From NCBI GenBank assembly GCA_007118145.1, contig SKSD01000030.1, positions 1 through 64,000 on the forward strand: 64,000 bases of DNA, given 5' to 3'. Below the pieces are notes generated by a model. It did not search any database and was not told where the DNA came from. It saw nothing but the letters and a program-made list of their open reading frames with translations. This stretch comes from Halobacteriales archaeon. Lineage in GTDB: Archaea; Halobacteriota; Halobacteria; Halobacteriales; SKSH01. Position numbers and translations under genes: made by a program. Below, one piece after another: positions 1-9,584 of the stretch (positions are counted from its first letter, which is position 1; each line of letters begins with the position of its first letter).

Positions 1-918
1 ATAGGCCACGTCCACCTCAGGATCGCCACCATACTCCCGGTGTGACTCGATATCGTTCAGTCCGCCCGAGTAGGCATATCGCTGTATCTTGGTGGTGACC
101 GTCTCGCGGTCATCGCTCAGCAGGATACTCGGTGTATCGTCAGATGAACTCATCTTGCCTGGGCCGTCGAGGCTCGGGAGGAATTTCGAGAGGAGTGCAC
201 CAGGTTTGGTCACGTCGAAGCGACGCTTACCGGCGATATCGCGCGTGACGCGGACGTGTGGGTCTTGATCGATGGCGATCGGGACGAGCGTCGGATGACG
301 ACCCTCGACAAGTTGAGGTAACAGCAGGTGCGTCGCCTGCACGGCGGGATAGAACGACAAGCCGATGTTCGGCGGTTCGCCATACGTGGCGTTGACAGTG
401 GACTGAGTGACGTGCTTGGCGAGTGCGGTCGCGATCGGGTAGACAACATCGGCATCAGCCGTGTCGACGATAATCCGTGTCAGGTCTGGGTCGAACCCGA
501 CGGCGAGGAGATCGCGGAGGTTATCCCTGGTGTGTGTTGCGATCTCGGTCAATGTTTCGTCTTTAACGACGTACTTCTCGTCATCGGATATCGGGATGTA
601 GACGATTGTGCCCAACGTCTCTTGGAGGTACTTCGCGAAGTAGAACGGCACGATGTGGCCGATATGCATTGGCCCTGAGGGTCCACGACCCGTCACGATC
701 GAGTGGACTTCACCACGTGTGGCCGCATCGAGGAAGGGATCAAGGTCTCGGTGTGCGAAGAAGATGTTTCGCCGAAGAAGTGGATGGATCGGTTCGGGAA
801 ATCTGGCTTGCTGTTCGCTCGTCAGTGGGTCAGCCCCAAAGCTGTCGAGGAGTCGGTCATAGTCGATGTCGCCTTCGACGACATACGGTGTGACGGTGAA
901 GTCGGTTGTTGCTGGCAT
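1..918 (-). CDS. trpS: Tryptophan--tRNA ligase, archaeal type (partial, C-terminus runs off window)
   Basis: Reverse-strand translation gives MPATTDFTVTPYVVEGDIDYDRLL..., HIGH-type motif GRGPSGPMHIGH and KMSSS motif GPGKMSSSDD; open to window edge. Confidence 0.9.
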   Translation of the reverse strand, partial: MPATTDFTVTPYVVEGDIDYDRLLDSFGADPLTSEQQARFPEPIHPLLRRNIFFAHRDLDPFLDAATRGEVHSIVTGRGPSGPMHIGHIVPFYFAKYLQETLGTIVYIPISDDEKYVVKDETLTEIATHTRDNLRDLLAVGFDPDLTRIIVDTADADVVYPIATALAKHVTQSTVNATYGEPPNIGLSFYPAVQATHLLLPQLVEGRHPTLVPIAIDQDPHVRVTRDIAGKRRFDVTKPGALLSKFLPSLDGPGKMSSSDDTPSILLSDDRETVTTKIQRYAYSGGLNDIESHREYGGDPEVDVAY

Positions 919-1214
919 TGGTCTGCTTGGTTGTAGTGGTCACTTGCATTGCGATACGGTCGAGAAAGCGAGTGAGCCACGCGGCGAGAACCACCCAGGT
1001 GAAGCCCGACGGACCTCAAAACGCGAGACTATCCGCTTCCCAGGGGAGCCACCGCCAGCGAACAGCATGGGAAGCGGATCTCATATGCGAACGTGAGATT
1101 GGGGAATATAATAGAGTTTTTCATCAGCTCGGTCACAGACCGGCTATCGGATCAGACGGCATTTTCTCACGAGTAACTGATCGAATCACCGAAGCCGACT
1201 TGCCTATGGCAAAT

Positions 1215-2162
1215 TCATGACGGTGGGTCCGACACCGCTTGTATCTCATCATCGTCGAGGCTGAGCACGAGTTCGTCCTCACCGACGCTGATCGTGAATC
1301 GTGCACGTAAGGGGTCGGTCGAGAGCACCTCTTCGTCGAATTCGAACGCCCACCACGGATTCGATGTCGGCTGGAGAAGGTTGATCCCATGCTTCATCAA
1401 GAATGCTTGTACCTCGGTGTTCGCGACGAGACCATTGATGAAGATTCCCTCGGATCGGTGGATGCAGTTGGGACAATCGGTATGTATCCTGATGGCAAAG
1501 CGCTGGTCACACGCCTCACAGATGCCATCGGTCGAGTCGTGTGCCTCACAGACCGCCCACGAGCGATCGAGTGATGCTGAACACGCCGGGCAGAAACCCG
1601 TTGCGATGGCAAGCATTCGAAGATGCCCCCACGAGAGCGCCGCGATAAATGCCTCCTCCGGTGTGCGGTCGATGACTCCAGCTGCCGGTAGTAATGCACC
1701 ACCGAGGTGTCCTCGTCTGGTCTCGTCGATCGACTCACGTGACTTCCAGGCGTAGGCTCCCTCGCACTCGGTGCAGTACGTCTCTAGCCAGTCTTGTCTG
1801 TAGCTGATCTCGATCGGTTCCCCGCAATAGGTACATGGCATGTCGATCTGCGTCGGGGCGATCGCCGGATCGTCGGTGACCGCCCCGGAGAGGACGGCCT
1901 CGATGACGCGTTTTCCTGACTCTCGAAGCTCGTATCCTGCATCGGACTTCCTTACGAAGTGGCCGACCAGACGATCCAGGTGATAGTTGAACTGTGCACC
2001 CTGGCGAAGGCCGACACGTTTCCTGAGTTCGGTGAAGCCGAGTGGTTCGGTCGCCTCTCCAAGTGCCCGTAAGATGGCAATACGTGTCTCGTTGCCGAGA
2101 ACGGCGAACGCCTTGTCGGGAGAGAGTGTCTCACTTCCCTCGTCCTCACCCGCGTTCGACAT
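1215..2162 (-). CDS. ArsR-like winged-helix transcriptional regulator with zinc-ribbon-like cysteines
   Basis: N-terminal HTH (FAVLGNETRIAILRALGEATEPLGFTELRKRVG) and several CxxC motifs. Confidence 0.8.
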   Translation of the reverse strand: MSNAGEDEGSETLSPDKAFAVLGNETRIAILRALGEATEPLGFTELRKRVGLRQGAQFNYHLDRLVGHFVRKSDAGYELRESGKRVIEAVLSGAVTDDPAIAPTQIDMPCTYCGEPIEISYRQDWLETYCTECEGAYAWKSRESIDETRRGHLGGALLPAAGVIDRTPEEAFIAALSWGHLRMLAIATGFCPACSASLDRSWAVCEAHDSTDGICEACDQRFAIRIHTDCPNCIHRSEGIFINGLVANTEVQAFLMKHGINLLQPTSNPWWAFEFDEEVLSTDPLRARFTISVGEDELVLSLDDDEIQAVSDPPS

Positions 2163-2344
2163 ATTGGTTCATACGTGGAGGTACTCAAAAAGACGTGTAT
2201 TCCAACGGTGACCTGTTAGTGTGATTCGAGCGATGCACTAACGCCCGGCCATCAGGGACCTTCTCAGTCAGTCTCTTTCTTAGCCACGGCGTGAGAATCG
2301 GAGTTGGAAGTTAAGCGTGTGAAAGTATACCATATGAGTGGATC

Positions 2345-2515
2345 ATGGCACTCCGACTTGACTGTCCAATGGACAACTGTCACGCGAGTATCGAGGCAGC
2401 GACCGAGGATGAATTGATGGAGCAGGTGTCGGCGCATGCCGAAGAGCGACATCCCGATGTCGAGCTTGATGATGATTTCGTCTCGTCGATCAAGGCCCAG
2501 ATCATCGAGGTGTGA
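2345..2515 (+). CDS. DUF1059-like small protein
   Basis: 56-aa ORF MALRLDCPMDNCHASIEAATEDELMEQVSAHAEERHPDVELDDDFVSSIKAQIIEV matches the DUF1059 pattern. Confidence 0.7.
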   Translation: MALRLDCPMDNCHASIEAATEDELMEQVSAHAEERHPDVELDDDFVSSIKAQIIEV

Positions 2516-2633
2516 GTGGAGAACCTGAAACTATACCCTCCCGAGTTTTTGTGACGCGGTGCGAGTACGTGAGTCGCATGGCTGTTTGACCAACCACGTT
2601 TTCTAGATACCAATATGGTTAGCGAAATCCGGT

Positions 2634-2642
2634 GGTTTATAG
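2634..2642 (+). promoter_or_regulatory. Candidate archaeal TATA box (TTTATA) upstream of the phosphotransferase
   Basis: ggtttatag about 30-35 nt before the ATG at 2673. Confidence 0.4.
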
Positions 2643-2672
2643 CCTCCACTCGTTTGCCTGTATCGTACGAGG

Positions 2673-3770
2673 ATGAACGGTGAGCGGGAGATTCCCACCA
2701 AGAAGTTGAAGCAGATGGCCGACCTCGTCGATCCAGCGGTGACGATCCGTGACGCAGACCTCGCGTCGACAGGTCATCAATCGGTGTATCATCTCGATAT
2801 CGAGCGCGAGGGCCGTCGCCAAGAGTGGGTCCTCAAGGCAGCGCGCGATGAGTCATCCGAGGATATCGCCACCGAGGCACGACTGCTCACTATCGTGAGC
2901 GAGTGGACCTCGATGCCGGTCCCTGCGGTCATCGGCGTGGTCGATGCACACGAGAAGCTCCCCACACCGTACTTCGTGATGGAGCGCACACCGGGGACGA
3001 ACCTCCCAAAGCGCGCGATCGCCGAGTTATCAGATGACGCGCTTGCACGAATCGCGTTTGAATCGGGTCGATATCTCGCCGAGTTACACGCACTCGATGG
3101 CCCGTCGGGGTATGGGCGTGTGACGGTTGCGGTAACAAGTCAGCACACCGGTGGGCGACCGTCGGTCTCGCTCGATCAGTTGGGAGTGGCCGTTCTCCAG
3201 GGGGCATCCTCGAGCGATCCCAGGGAATGGCCAGCGGTGTTTCGTACCTGGTGTGACGATACACTCGATCGGCTTGCATCGACGCGATTTGGTGACCTGA
3301 GAAGGGAGGTTGGTCCCGTGGTCGATACGCTTGTTGACGATTTTTCTGGGCCGTATGAGTCAGTCATCGCCAGGGTGGATCATGGTCTCAACAACATCCT
3401 CGTCGACCCAGAAACCGGTCGGATCACTGGCGTGATCGACTGGGCGTTCACGCTATCGGTGCCGCCGGCGTACGACCTTGCCTGTCTTGAGGCTAATCTC
3501 GCGATGGATCCGTGGTCGGTTCACCCATCGACACCAGATCGACGTGAACTTGTTCGGGAAAAGCTCCGGGAGGGCTACCGACTCAAGCAAGGTGCAGAGA
3601 TCGATGAACAACTCGACCGAAATCACTCGGTGTATATGCTGATCGCCATTCTGCGGGCGATGAATCACCTCGATGCCATGCCCGAGTTCGTCATGGACGG
3701 GGCAAACGAGGCAGATGTTGATGTGGCAGCCAAGGCATATCGACGGCTAGTTTCGACCTGGCTTTCGTAA
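2673..3770 (+). CDS. Aminoglycoside phosphotransferase (APH) family kinase-like protein
   Basis: VIARVDHGLNNILVDPETGRITGVIDWAFT resembles the APH Brenner and DxD motifs. Confidence 0.85.
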   Translation: MNGEREIPTKKLKQMADLVDPAVTIRDADLASTGHQSVYHLDIEREGRRQEWVLKAARDESSEDIATEARLLTIVSEWTSMPVPAVIGVVDAHEKLPTPYFVMERTPGTNLPKRAIAELSDDALARIAFESGRYLAELHALDGPSGYGRVTVAVTSQHTGGRPSVSLDQLGVAVLQGASSSDPREWPAVFRTWCDDTLDRLASTRFGDLRREVGPVVDTLVDDFSGPYESVIARVDHGLNNILVDPETGRITGVIDWAFTLSVPPAYDLACLEANLAMDPWSVHPSTPDRRELVREKLREGYRLKQGAEIDEQLDRNHSVYMLIAILRAMNHLDAMPEFVMDGANEADVDVAAKAYRRLVSTWLS

Positions 3771-3884
3771 TCAGGTACATTTGGTGGTGCTGACAGAGGT
3801 ATCCGATTCACCGTTCGATATATAGGTGCGAGGTTGAAGCAGATTCGTATCCGAGCACGAGGATTAGAACGTGCAGGAGTTCAT

Positions 3885-4214
3885 TCACAATTTGGTATCG
3901 AATTCCTCGTCGAACACCTCGTAGGTGATTGTGAGTCGACCAGGAGTTTGCTCCTTGACGACCGCGCTAAGCGTCTCGAACTGGCCGAGCAATTCACTGG
4001 AATCCACTGACCCCTCACGGACGCTTCTGGACTCCTCTCTGATCGTGTCGTATACACGCTCGAGGATGCGTCTCGCTGCATATGAGTCACTTTTTGATTC
4101 GATCTCGAAGACGGCCTCATATCGCTCCATACACGTGTCGTGGGGTTCAGCAGGGAAATGCTCGTATGCTGTATTGAGGATAGGTTGATATGAGTGGGGT
4201 GCAGTGAGATTCAA
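3885..4214 (-). CDS. Hypothetical protein
   Basis: 109-aa acidic ORF, stop clear of neighbours; start may be the internal MERYEAVF. Confidence 0.55.
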   Translation of the reverse strand: MNLTAPHSYQPILNTAYEHFPAEPHDTCMERYEAVFEIESKSDSYAARRILERVYDTIREESRSVREGSVDSSELLGQFETLSAVVKEQTPGRLTITYEVFDEEFDTKL

Positions 4215-4248
4215 AAAGAACTTTCATCGCTAGTTTATCATCATCGGT

Positions 4249-4731
4249 ATGATGGATGTCTCGATCAGGGAGGCAACTCCAGATGACGCCGAGGTACTTG
4301 CACCTGTCTATCGAGGTGCCTATCAGGAGAACATCAAGCTAGGCTTCCCAGCGAAAGCTGCATCAGTCACCACCGAGATAGTGTCTGATTGGATCGAGGA
4401 ACATACCGTCTTCGTAGCGAGTATCGATAGCGAGATTGTCGGGGCCGTGCGGATTGAAGAGATGGAGCCCCATCGGGCAAAACTCAGTCGCCTCGGAGTG
4501 GGGGAGCCATGGAAGGGTGAGGGTGTTGGCAGTCGGTTATTGGACCACGTGGAGGGTTTCGCTCGGGAGCATGGATATACCACCCTATGTCTAACCACAC
4601 CTGAGGACCACCCGTATCTCGTGAAAATGTATCGACGCAGAGGCTTTGAGCAGACGGGTGACTATCCCTTGGCGTATCGTGACTACGATGAGGTGGTTAT
4701 GGAGAAACAGCTACCACCCAACGAAGGGTGA
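4249..4731 (+). CDS. GNAT family N-acetyltransferase
   Basis: LSRLGVGEPWKGEGVGSRLLDHVEGFAREHGYTTLCL, acetyl-CoA-binding R/Q-x-x-G-x-G/A pattern. Confidence 0.85.
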   Translation: MMDVSIREATPDDAEVLAPVYRGAYQENIKLGFPAKAASVTTEIVSDWIEEHTVFVASIDSEIVGAVRIEEMEPHRAKLSRLGVGEPWKGEGVGSRLLDHVEGFAREHGYTTLCLTTPEDHPYLVKMYRRRGFEQTGDYPLAYRDYDEVVMEKQLPPNEG

Positions 4732-4790
4732 CTAACCGAAAGACGTTATTTGAAATTGAGAATAATTGATGAATCTGTTTGACCAATTCA

Positions 4791-6179
4791 CTACTCGGTA
4801 GCTTCCTCGCGTGCCTCCATCTTGGCACGCTCGCGCGCGCTTGGGTGGACCGATGGCTTGAACGGGACCTCAGACACGTATGCCCGTACCGGCTCGCCAG
4901 GTTCGTCAGCGTACTCATCGGGCAGGTGCACGAGGAACTCCACCTCAAGGTCTTGTCGGTAGATCGCGTCATTCAGTGGGATGTCCGTCTCAGCCTGTAG
5001 TTTCTCGGCAGGGACGAACCCAAGCCCGACGTTTCGCTCGAGTTCGGGATTGTACCACGGCGACGTCATGTAGCCACACTCCTCGCCGGTGTCGGGATCA
5101 CTGATGAGCCAGAAGTCAGGTGCGTAATCCGTCACCGGTTCACCCTCGAACTTGAGACCCACGAGCTTGAGTTCAAACGGATACTCGCCGTTCTCGATCT
5201 GCTCCTTCTGTGCCTCGAGCACCTCCTTGCCGACATAGTCTGCATCCTTGTCATCCGGGACGTGGTACCCGAGGTTCACCTCAAACGGCGATGTCTCGTG
5301 GTCCATGTCCTGGCCCCACGAGAGGATACCCGCTGCGATACGGCGGTGGTGACCAGGTGCGATCACCTCTCCGTCGTATGACTTGACCGCATCCAACACG
5401 GGATACCACACCTTCTCGGCGTTATCCATCGAGTCCTTGACGTATATCTCAAAGCCTTTCTCCCCTGAGAAACCCGTCTGGCTGACCAGGACGGGTGCAC
5501 CGCCTATCTCAGCCTCCATCAGGCCGTAGTACGGTATCTCACTCACCTCATCCCCGACGAGGTCGACCAGGACGTCCTCAGAGCGTGGCCCCTGGATTTG
5601 CATCGGCGAGACATCGATCTCGTCAATCTCGACATCGAAGCCCTCGCCGACGTTGACTCCCTGCAACCAGAGCATCAATGTCGAGTCAGAGATGGAGAAC
5701 CAGAACTCGTCCTCGGCGATGCGTAACAGGATGGGGTCGTTGAGGATGCCGCCCTTCTCGTTGCACAGGATGACATACCGCCCGTGCATCGGTTCGATCT
5801 CGGTCGCATCGCGCGTTATGACGTAGTTGGTGAACGCCTCGGCATCAGGGCCCTTAACGCGGATCTGTCGCTCGACGGCGACGTTCCACAGCGTGACGCG
5901 GTTGACGAGCGGGTCGTACTCGGCCATCGCACCGCCATCCTCGGGCTTGACATACCCACGTGGGTGATAGATGCGGTTGTAGACTGTCGCCCGCCAGCAG
6001 CCCTCCTCGACGGATAGGTGCCAGAAGGGTGACTTGCGAACACGCGTCGAGATGAGCATCTCGATACCGGGGTCACCCGATTGCCTGAGGTTCCTCGGCA
6101 GCACACGATCTGACTGATCGACTGAGGAGTGATTTGGATCTTTGACGTCGGCCCAGTTAGAATCAGTTTTATTGGCCAT
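4791..6179 (-). CDS. GcvT-family aminomethyltransferase-like protein (DmdA-like)
   Basis: 462 aa with GcvT-fold landmarks (GYVKPEDGGAMAEYDPLVNRVTLWNVAVERQIRVKGPDAEAF, LVSQTGFSGEKGFEIYV, APGHHRRIAAGILSWGQDMDHETSPFEVNLG). Confidence 0.8.
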   Translation of the reverse strand: MANKTDSNWADVKDPNHSSVDQSDRVLPRNLRQSGDPGIEMLISTRVRKSPFWHLSVEEGCWRATVYNRIYHPRGYVKPEDGGAMAEYDPLVNRVTLWNVAVERQIRVKGPDAEAFTNYVITRDATEIEPMHGRYVILCNEKGGILNDPILLRIAEDEFWFSISDSTLMLWLQGVNVGEGFDVEIDEIDVSPMQIQGPRSEDVLVDLVGDEVSEIPYYGLMEAEIGGAPVLVSQTGFSGEKGFEIYVKDSMDNAEKVWYPVLDAVKSYDGEVIAPGHHRRIAAGILSWGQDMDHETSPFEVNLGYHVPDDKDADYVGKEVLEAQKEQIENGEYPFELKLVGLKFEGEPVTDYAPDFWLISDPDTGEECGYMTSPWYNPELERNVGLGFVPAEKLQAETDIPLNDAIYRQDLEVEFLVHLPDEYADEPGEPVRAYVSEVPFKPSVHPSARERAKMEAREEATE

Positions 6180-6384
6180 TACCTAGAAAAGACTCGCCAG
6201 CATACCTTAAACGCACATATTTATTCCCAATTACTGGTGAATAGCCTCCCCCCGAGGGTGAAGAGAACCATCTCGCTCGATCTGAGATGTGGTCGCACGC
6301 TACCCGACAAGGCTAGCATACCTGACGATACACAGTAGATTCGTGGATCGGGATCATCCACTCGCTACCGTCAATCGTAGTGGG

Positions 6385-6804
6385 CTAATCTTCGATGATG
6401 GCGATAATGTCCCCCTCGTCGACGATGTGGTGTTCCTCGCCGGCGATCTCGAGTAAGACACCATCATCGAAGAAGAATACGCTATCTCCCTCCTCGACAT
6501 GGTCACCGTCGCCAGTCGCTCGAACGATCCCCCTGAGGTACTCTGCACCTTGACCAGGTCTCGCACCTGATCCTGTTCGGTCCTCTGTCTCTTCCTCTTC
6601 GATCAATACTCTGTCAAATGTCGGTGTGATGTTCATTGTGATTGTGATGTCGTTTGTATCTTGTGCTGCAGCTCCACTGAGTTGGCCACCTGTCAGTACC
6701 GTCACACCCGCGATACCCGCAAGTTTACCGAGTGATCGACGACTGATGCTGACCGATTCGTAGCGCCGCTGTATGCTTTCGTGTGTAGGTTCCTCTACCG
6801 GCAT
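6385..6804 (-). CDS. GroES/Cpn10-like domain protein with Tat-like signal sequence
   Basis: SRRSLGKLAGIAGVTVLTGGQLSGAAAQ then ITPTFDRVLIEEEETEDRTGSGARPGQGAEYLRGIVRATGDGDHVEEGDSVFFFDDGVLLEIAGEEHHIVDEGDIIAIIED, aligning along GroES. ORF can start at GTG 6843 or ATG 6804. Confidence 0.75.
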   Translation of the reverse strand: MPVEEPTHESIQRRYESVSISRRSLGKLAGIAGVTVLTGGQLSGAAAQDTNDITITMNITPTFDRVLIEEEETEDRTGSGARPGQGAEYLRGIVRATGDGDHVEEGDSVFFFDDGVLLEIAGEEHHIVDEGDIIAIIED

Positions 6805-7054
6805 GATTGCTCGATATGAAGATTGCTCATGGTGTGCTCTCACTTGCTCAGTCGTCGTGTCAAACTTCGGATTGTGACACCTCGATCAAACTGTCGAGTG
6901 TTGCGTAATTAAATTTTTCCGTCACGAACTTATAGTGAATTTATTGACGTATCGGTGGTGACATCACCGCACTCACCAAGGGTCGTGTTAGCAAGTATAT
7001 ATTCCGCACTTGAAACCTCACAACCTCAATAGTCCACAGACACAACACAGCGAC

Positions 7055-7840
7055 ATGCACCCAGACGCAGTCGAGCTTATTGACGAGGCGATTGACTTCG
7101 CTGGCAACCTCGGCCTCGGTGTGACGAGGCTACCCACGGAGACGACCATCGTTGATGTTGGAATCGATGCCGAGGGTGGCTACGAGGCGGGGTTGGTCCT
7201 CGCAGAGCTCAGGTATGCTGGCCAAGTGACGGCCGATGTCCGGCCACGACGCCTCGGCGATCTCACCTGGCCCGTCGTCGATGTCATCGCCGATCGACCG
7301 ACCGAGGCTATCGAGCTAGCCATGCCAGCGATCCAGCTGGCAGAGGCAGATATCACCCTCACCGGCCCGTCACTCGACGGGTCGACCGACCCGTTCGCCG
7401 TCATCATCGCCGAATCAACACAACCCATTGGCGATGAGGAGGCGAAGGCCATCGCCGATCATCTCGGGGTCAACCCATCCAGCCTGTACATCGCAGGTGT
7501 CAGCCCAGGCCATCCGACGTGGTGTGTCTACGAGGCAACCCTCTCACTGCTGACCCTCGGTGAGGTGTTCGAGGCTGAGGGGGTGCTCGATCACCTCGAA
7601 GGTGCACTCCTCAGGGTACCGACCACACCACCGTTCACATATGAAACCAGTCCTGACACCCCCTGCCCACGCAGCCTCGCAGGCCGGGCACACCTCAGCT
7701 TGGGTGAGTCGATCGATACCCAGCTACTCGATAGATTCGTCGAGTCTATCATCGCCCAGGTGACGTTTACGACACCAGATGGTACTGTCCACACCCAAGG
7801 GTCGACCGACCCCGAGGCGTTCGCAGAGACGATCACATGA
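7055..7840 (+). CDS. mch: Methenyltetrahydromethanopterin (or -folate) cyclohydrolase-like protein
   Basis: VDVGIDAEGGYEAGLVLAELRYAGQ matches the Mch N-terminal signature; later regions diverge. ATG at 7055 preferred over TTG at 7010. Confidence 0.75.
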   Translation: MHPDAVELIDEAIDFAGNLGLGVTRLPTETTIVDVGIDAEGGYEAGLVLAELRYAGQVTADVRPRRLGDLTWPVVDVIADRPTEAIELAMPAIQLAEADITLTGPSLDGSTDPFAVIIAESTQPIGDEEAKAIADHLGVNPSSLYIAGVSPGHPTWCVYEATLSLLTLGEVFEAEGVLDHLEGALLRVPTTPPFTYETSPDTPCPRSLAGRAHLSLGESIDTQLLDRFVESIIAQVTFTTPDGTVHTQGSTDPEAFAETIT

Positions 7841-8340
7841 GGTTCAAGGCCATCCCACCACCGCCAGCATCACTCGTCACACTCGAGGAGACGTGGCGTG
7901 CCGTTCCGCTCGTCCCCGAGACCGAGGGTACCTGCTGTGAGCGTATCGCCGGGAAGATCGACCGTGTCGACCTCGACGAGACGCGTCGCTGGCTTGCCCT
8001 GTTGCGTGCACTCGATATCGTCGAGAAAGGTGCCATCGGGTACGTCCGCGTCCGGCCATATCCCGAAACAGACGAACTCGCCATGCGGTATCGGGCGAAC
8101 GTCTTCGGCGTCAACGAACTCATCGATCACCTCGATAATCACGGTACCGCAGATATCGAGACGGCATTCACCGCCATCGAGGACGTGGTCCCACCGTGGG
8201 AGCGTCACCGTAACCCGAACACGTGGGAGGATGCCTGGCGCGAGCGCGTCGCCCACCTGCTCGCCTGGGGCGAGCTCTTTGGCATCTTCGAGCGAGCAGA
8301 CGACCGCTTCTCACTCGCTCCGAACCTTATAGGTAGCTAG
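7837..8340 (+). CDS. Hypothetical protein translationally coupled to mch-like gene
   Basis: 167 aa ORF, ATGA overlap with the upstream stop. Confidence 0.7.
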   Translation: MRFKAIPPPPASLVTLEETWRAVPLVPETEGTCCERIAGKIDRVDLDETRRWLALLRALDIVEKGAIGYVRVRPYPETDELAMRYRANVFGVNELIDHLDNHGTADIETAFTAIEDVVPPWERHRNPNTWEDAWRERVAHLLAWGELFGIFERADDRFSLAPNLIGS

Positions 8341-8359
8341 CCGTCTAATCCCCGTGTGA

Positions 8360-9571
8360 ATGTCCGAGTTTCGCGATGAGGTTCAAAGCGAGGCTGTCGA
8401 GTACGAACCGATCAGCGTCAAGGATCTCCTGATCGAGACGAAAGACACCTCGGAGTTGCTCATCGATCTGGCGTACTCGGCTGTGTTGCACAACAGCCAG
8501 GATATCGCTAACGAGGTGATCGAGCTCGAGCGGGCGATGGACGTTCTGCAGATGCGCTCGCGGATGTCACTCTTGCTCGCCTCGCGAAACCCAGCTGAGG
8601 CAGAGCAACTCGCACCCGTTCTCGGCATGGTTGCCGGTGCAGAGAAGATCAGCGATGCCGCAGGCGATATCGCCAAGGTCGTCCTCGAGGAGATCGGCCT
8701 GCCAGACGCGGTACGACAAGCTCTACCCGAGGCTATCGAGACGGTTGCGCGCGGTAGTGTGGCGGATGACTCACCCTATGCGGGTCGCACACTCCTCGAT
8801 ATCGACCTCGAGAGTGAGACAGGCGTGCGCGTCATCGCCATCCGAAGGGGTAACGGGTGGATCATGAATCCGGGGCCTGAGACGGTGATTGAGGCGGGTG
8901 ATGTCGCCATCCTTCGGGGCCCGTTGAACGCACTGCAGGAGGTGTTCGAGACGCTCACCTGCGAGGCGTACGAGGTGACTGAGTTCGAGGAGACCGACCA
9001 CCCTGATTTCCTCGAGCGTGCGGTCGACTCGATTGTCCTGATGAAAGACCTCAGCGAACTCGCGGTCGATCTCGCCTACACGAGTGTACTCCTCGACAGT
9101 AGCGAGCTCGCCGAGGAGGTACATCACCTCGAGGTCGAAGTGGACGCACTTCGCTCGCGCTTTGAGGCATGGGTACTCCAGGCGGCGGCCGATGCTGAAG
9201 ATCCGGTCAGGTTACGCGGTCTTTTACACCTTGGCTTCGCCACCGAGACCATCAGCGATGCAGCTATCGAGATCAGTGAGGGTATCCTGCGAGATATCGA
9301 TGTCCACCCCGTCACGCAGGCGGCCGTCCAGGAGAGTGACGAACTGATGATCCGCGTCGAGGTCGACGAGGGTAGCGACCTCGAGGGGACGGCTGTCGAG
9401 ATGGGTGTCCCCGAGGCAATCCCGGCGATCAGCGTCCTCGCTATTCGTCGCCCACAGGAGGGCTGGTTGCTCATGGCCGACGGTTCAACCACTCTCCGCA
9501 CGGGCGATATCGTCATCGGCAAGGGGACGGCCACGGCTGTCGAGGGTTTCGACGAGGCCGGCACCACCTGA
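8360..9571 (+). CDS. PhoU-like/TrkA-C domain protein
   Basis: Two repeats, each a helical PhoU-like region then a TrkA-C-like region (GVRVIAIRRGNGWIMNPGPETVIEAGDVAILRG; ISVLAIRRPQEGWLLMADGSTTLRTGDIVIGKG). Confidence 0.85.
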   Translation: MSEFRDEVQSEAVEYEPISVKDLLIETKDTSELLIDLAYSAVLHNSQDIANEVIELERAMDVLQMRSRMSLLLASRNPAEAEQLAPVLGMVAGAEKISDAAGDIAKVVLEEIGLPDAVRQALPEAIETVARGSVADDSPYAGRTLLDIDLESETGVRVIAIRRGNGWIMNPGPETVIEAGDVAILRGPLNALQEVFETLTCEAYEVTEFEETDHPDFLERAVDSIVLMKDLSELAVDLAYTSVLLDSSELAEEVHHLEVEVDALRSRFEAWVLQAAADAEDPVRLRGLLHLGFATETISDAAIEISEGILRDIDVHPVTQAAVQESDELMIRVEVDEGSDLEGTAVEMGVPEAIPAISVLAIRRPQEGWLLMADGSTTLRTGDIVIGKGTATAVEGFDEAGTT

Positions 9572-9584
9572 GTCGGTCACCAGC

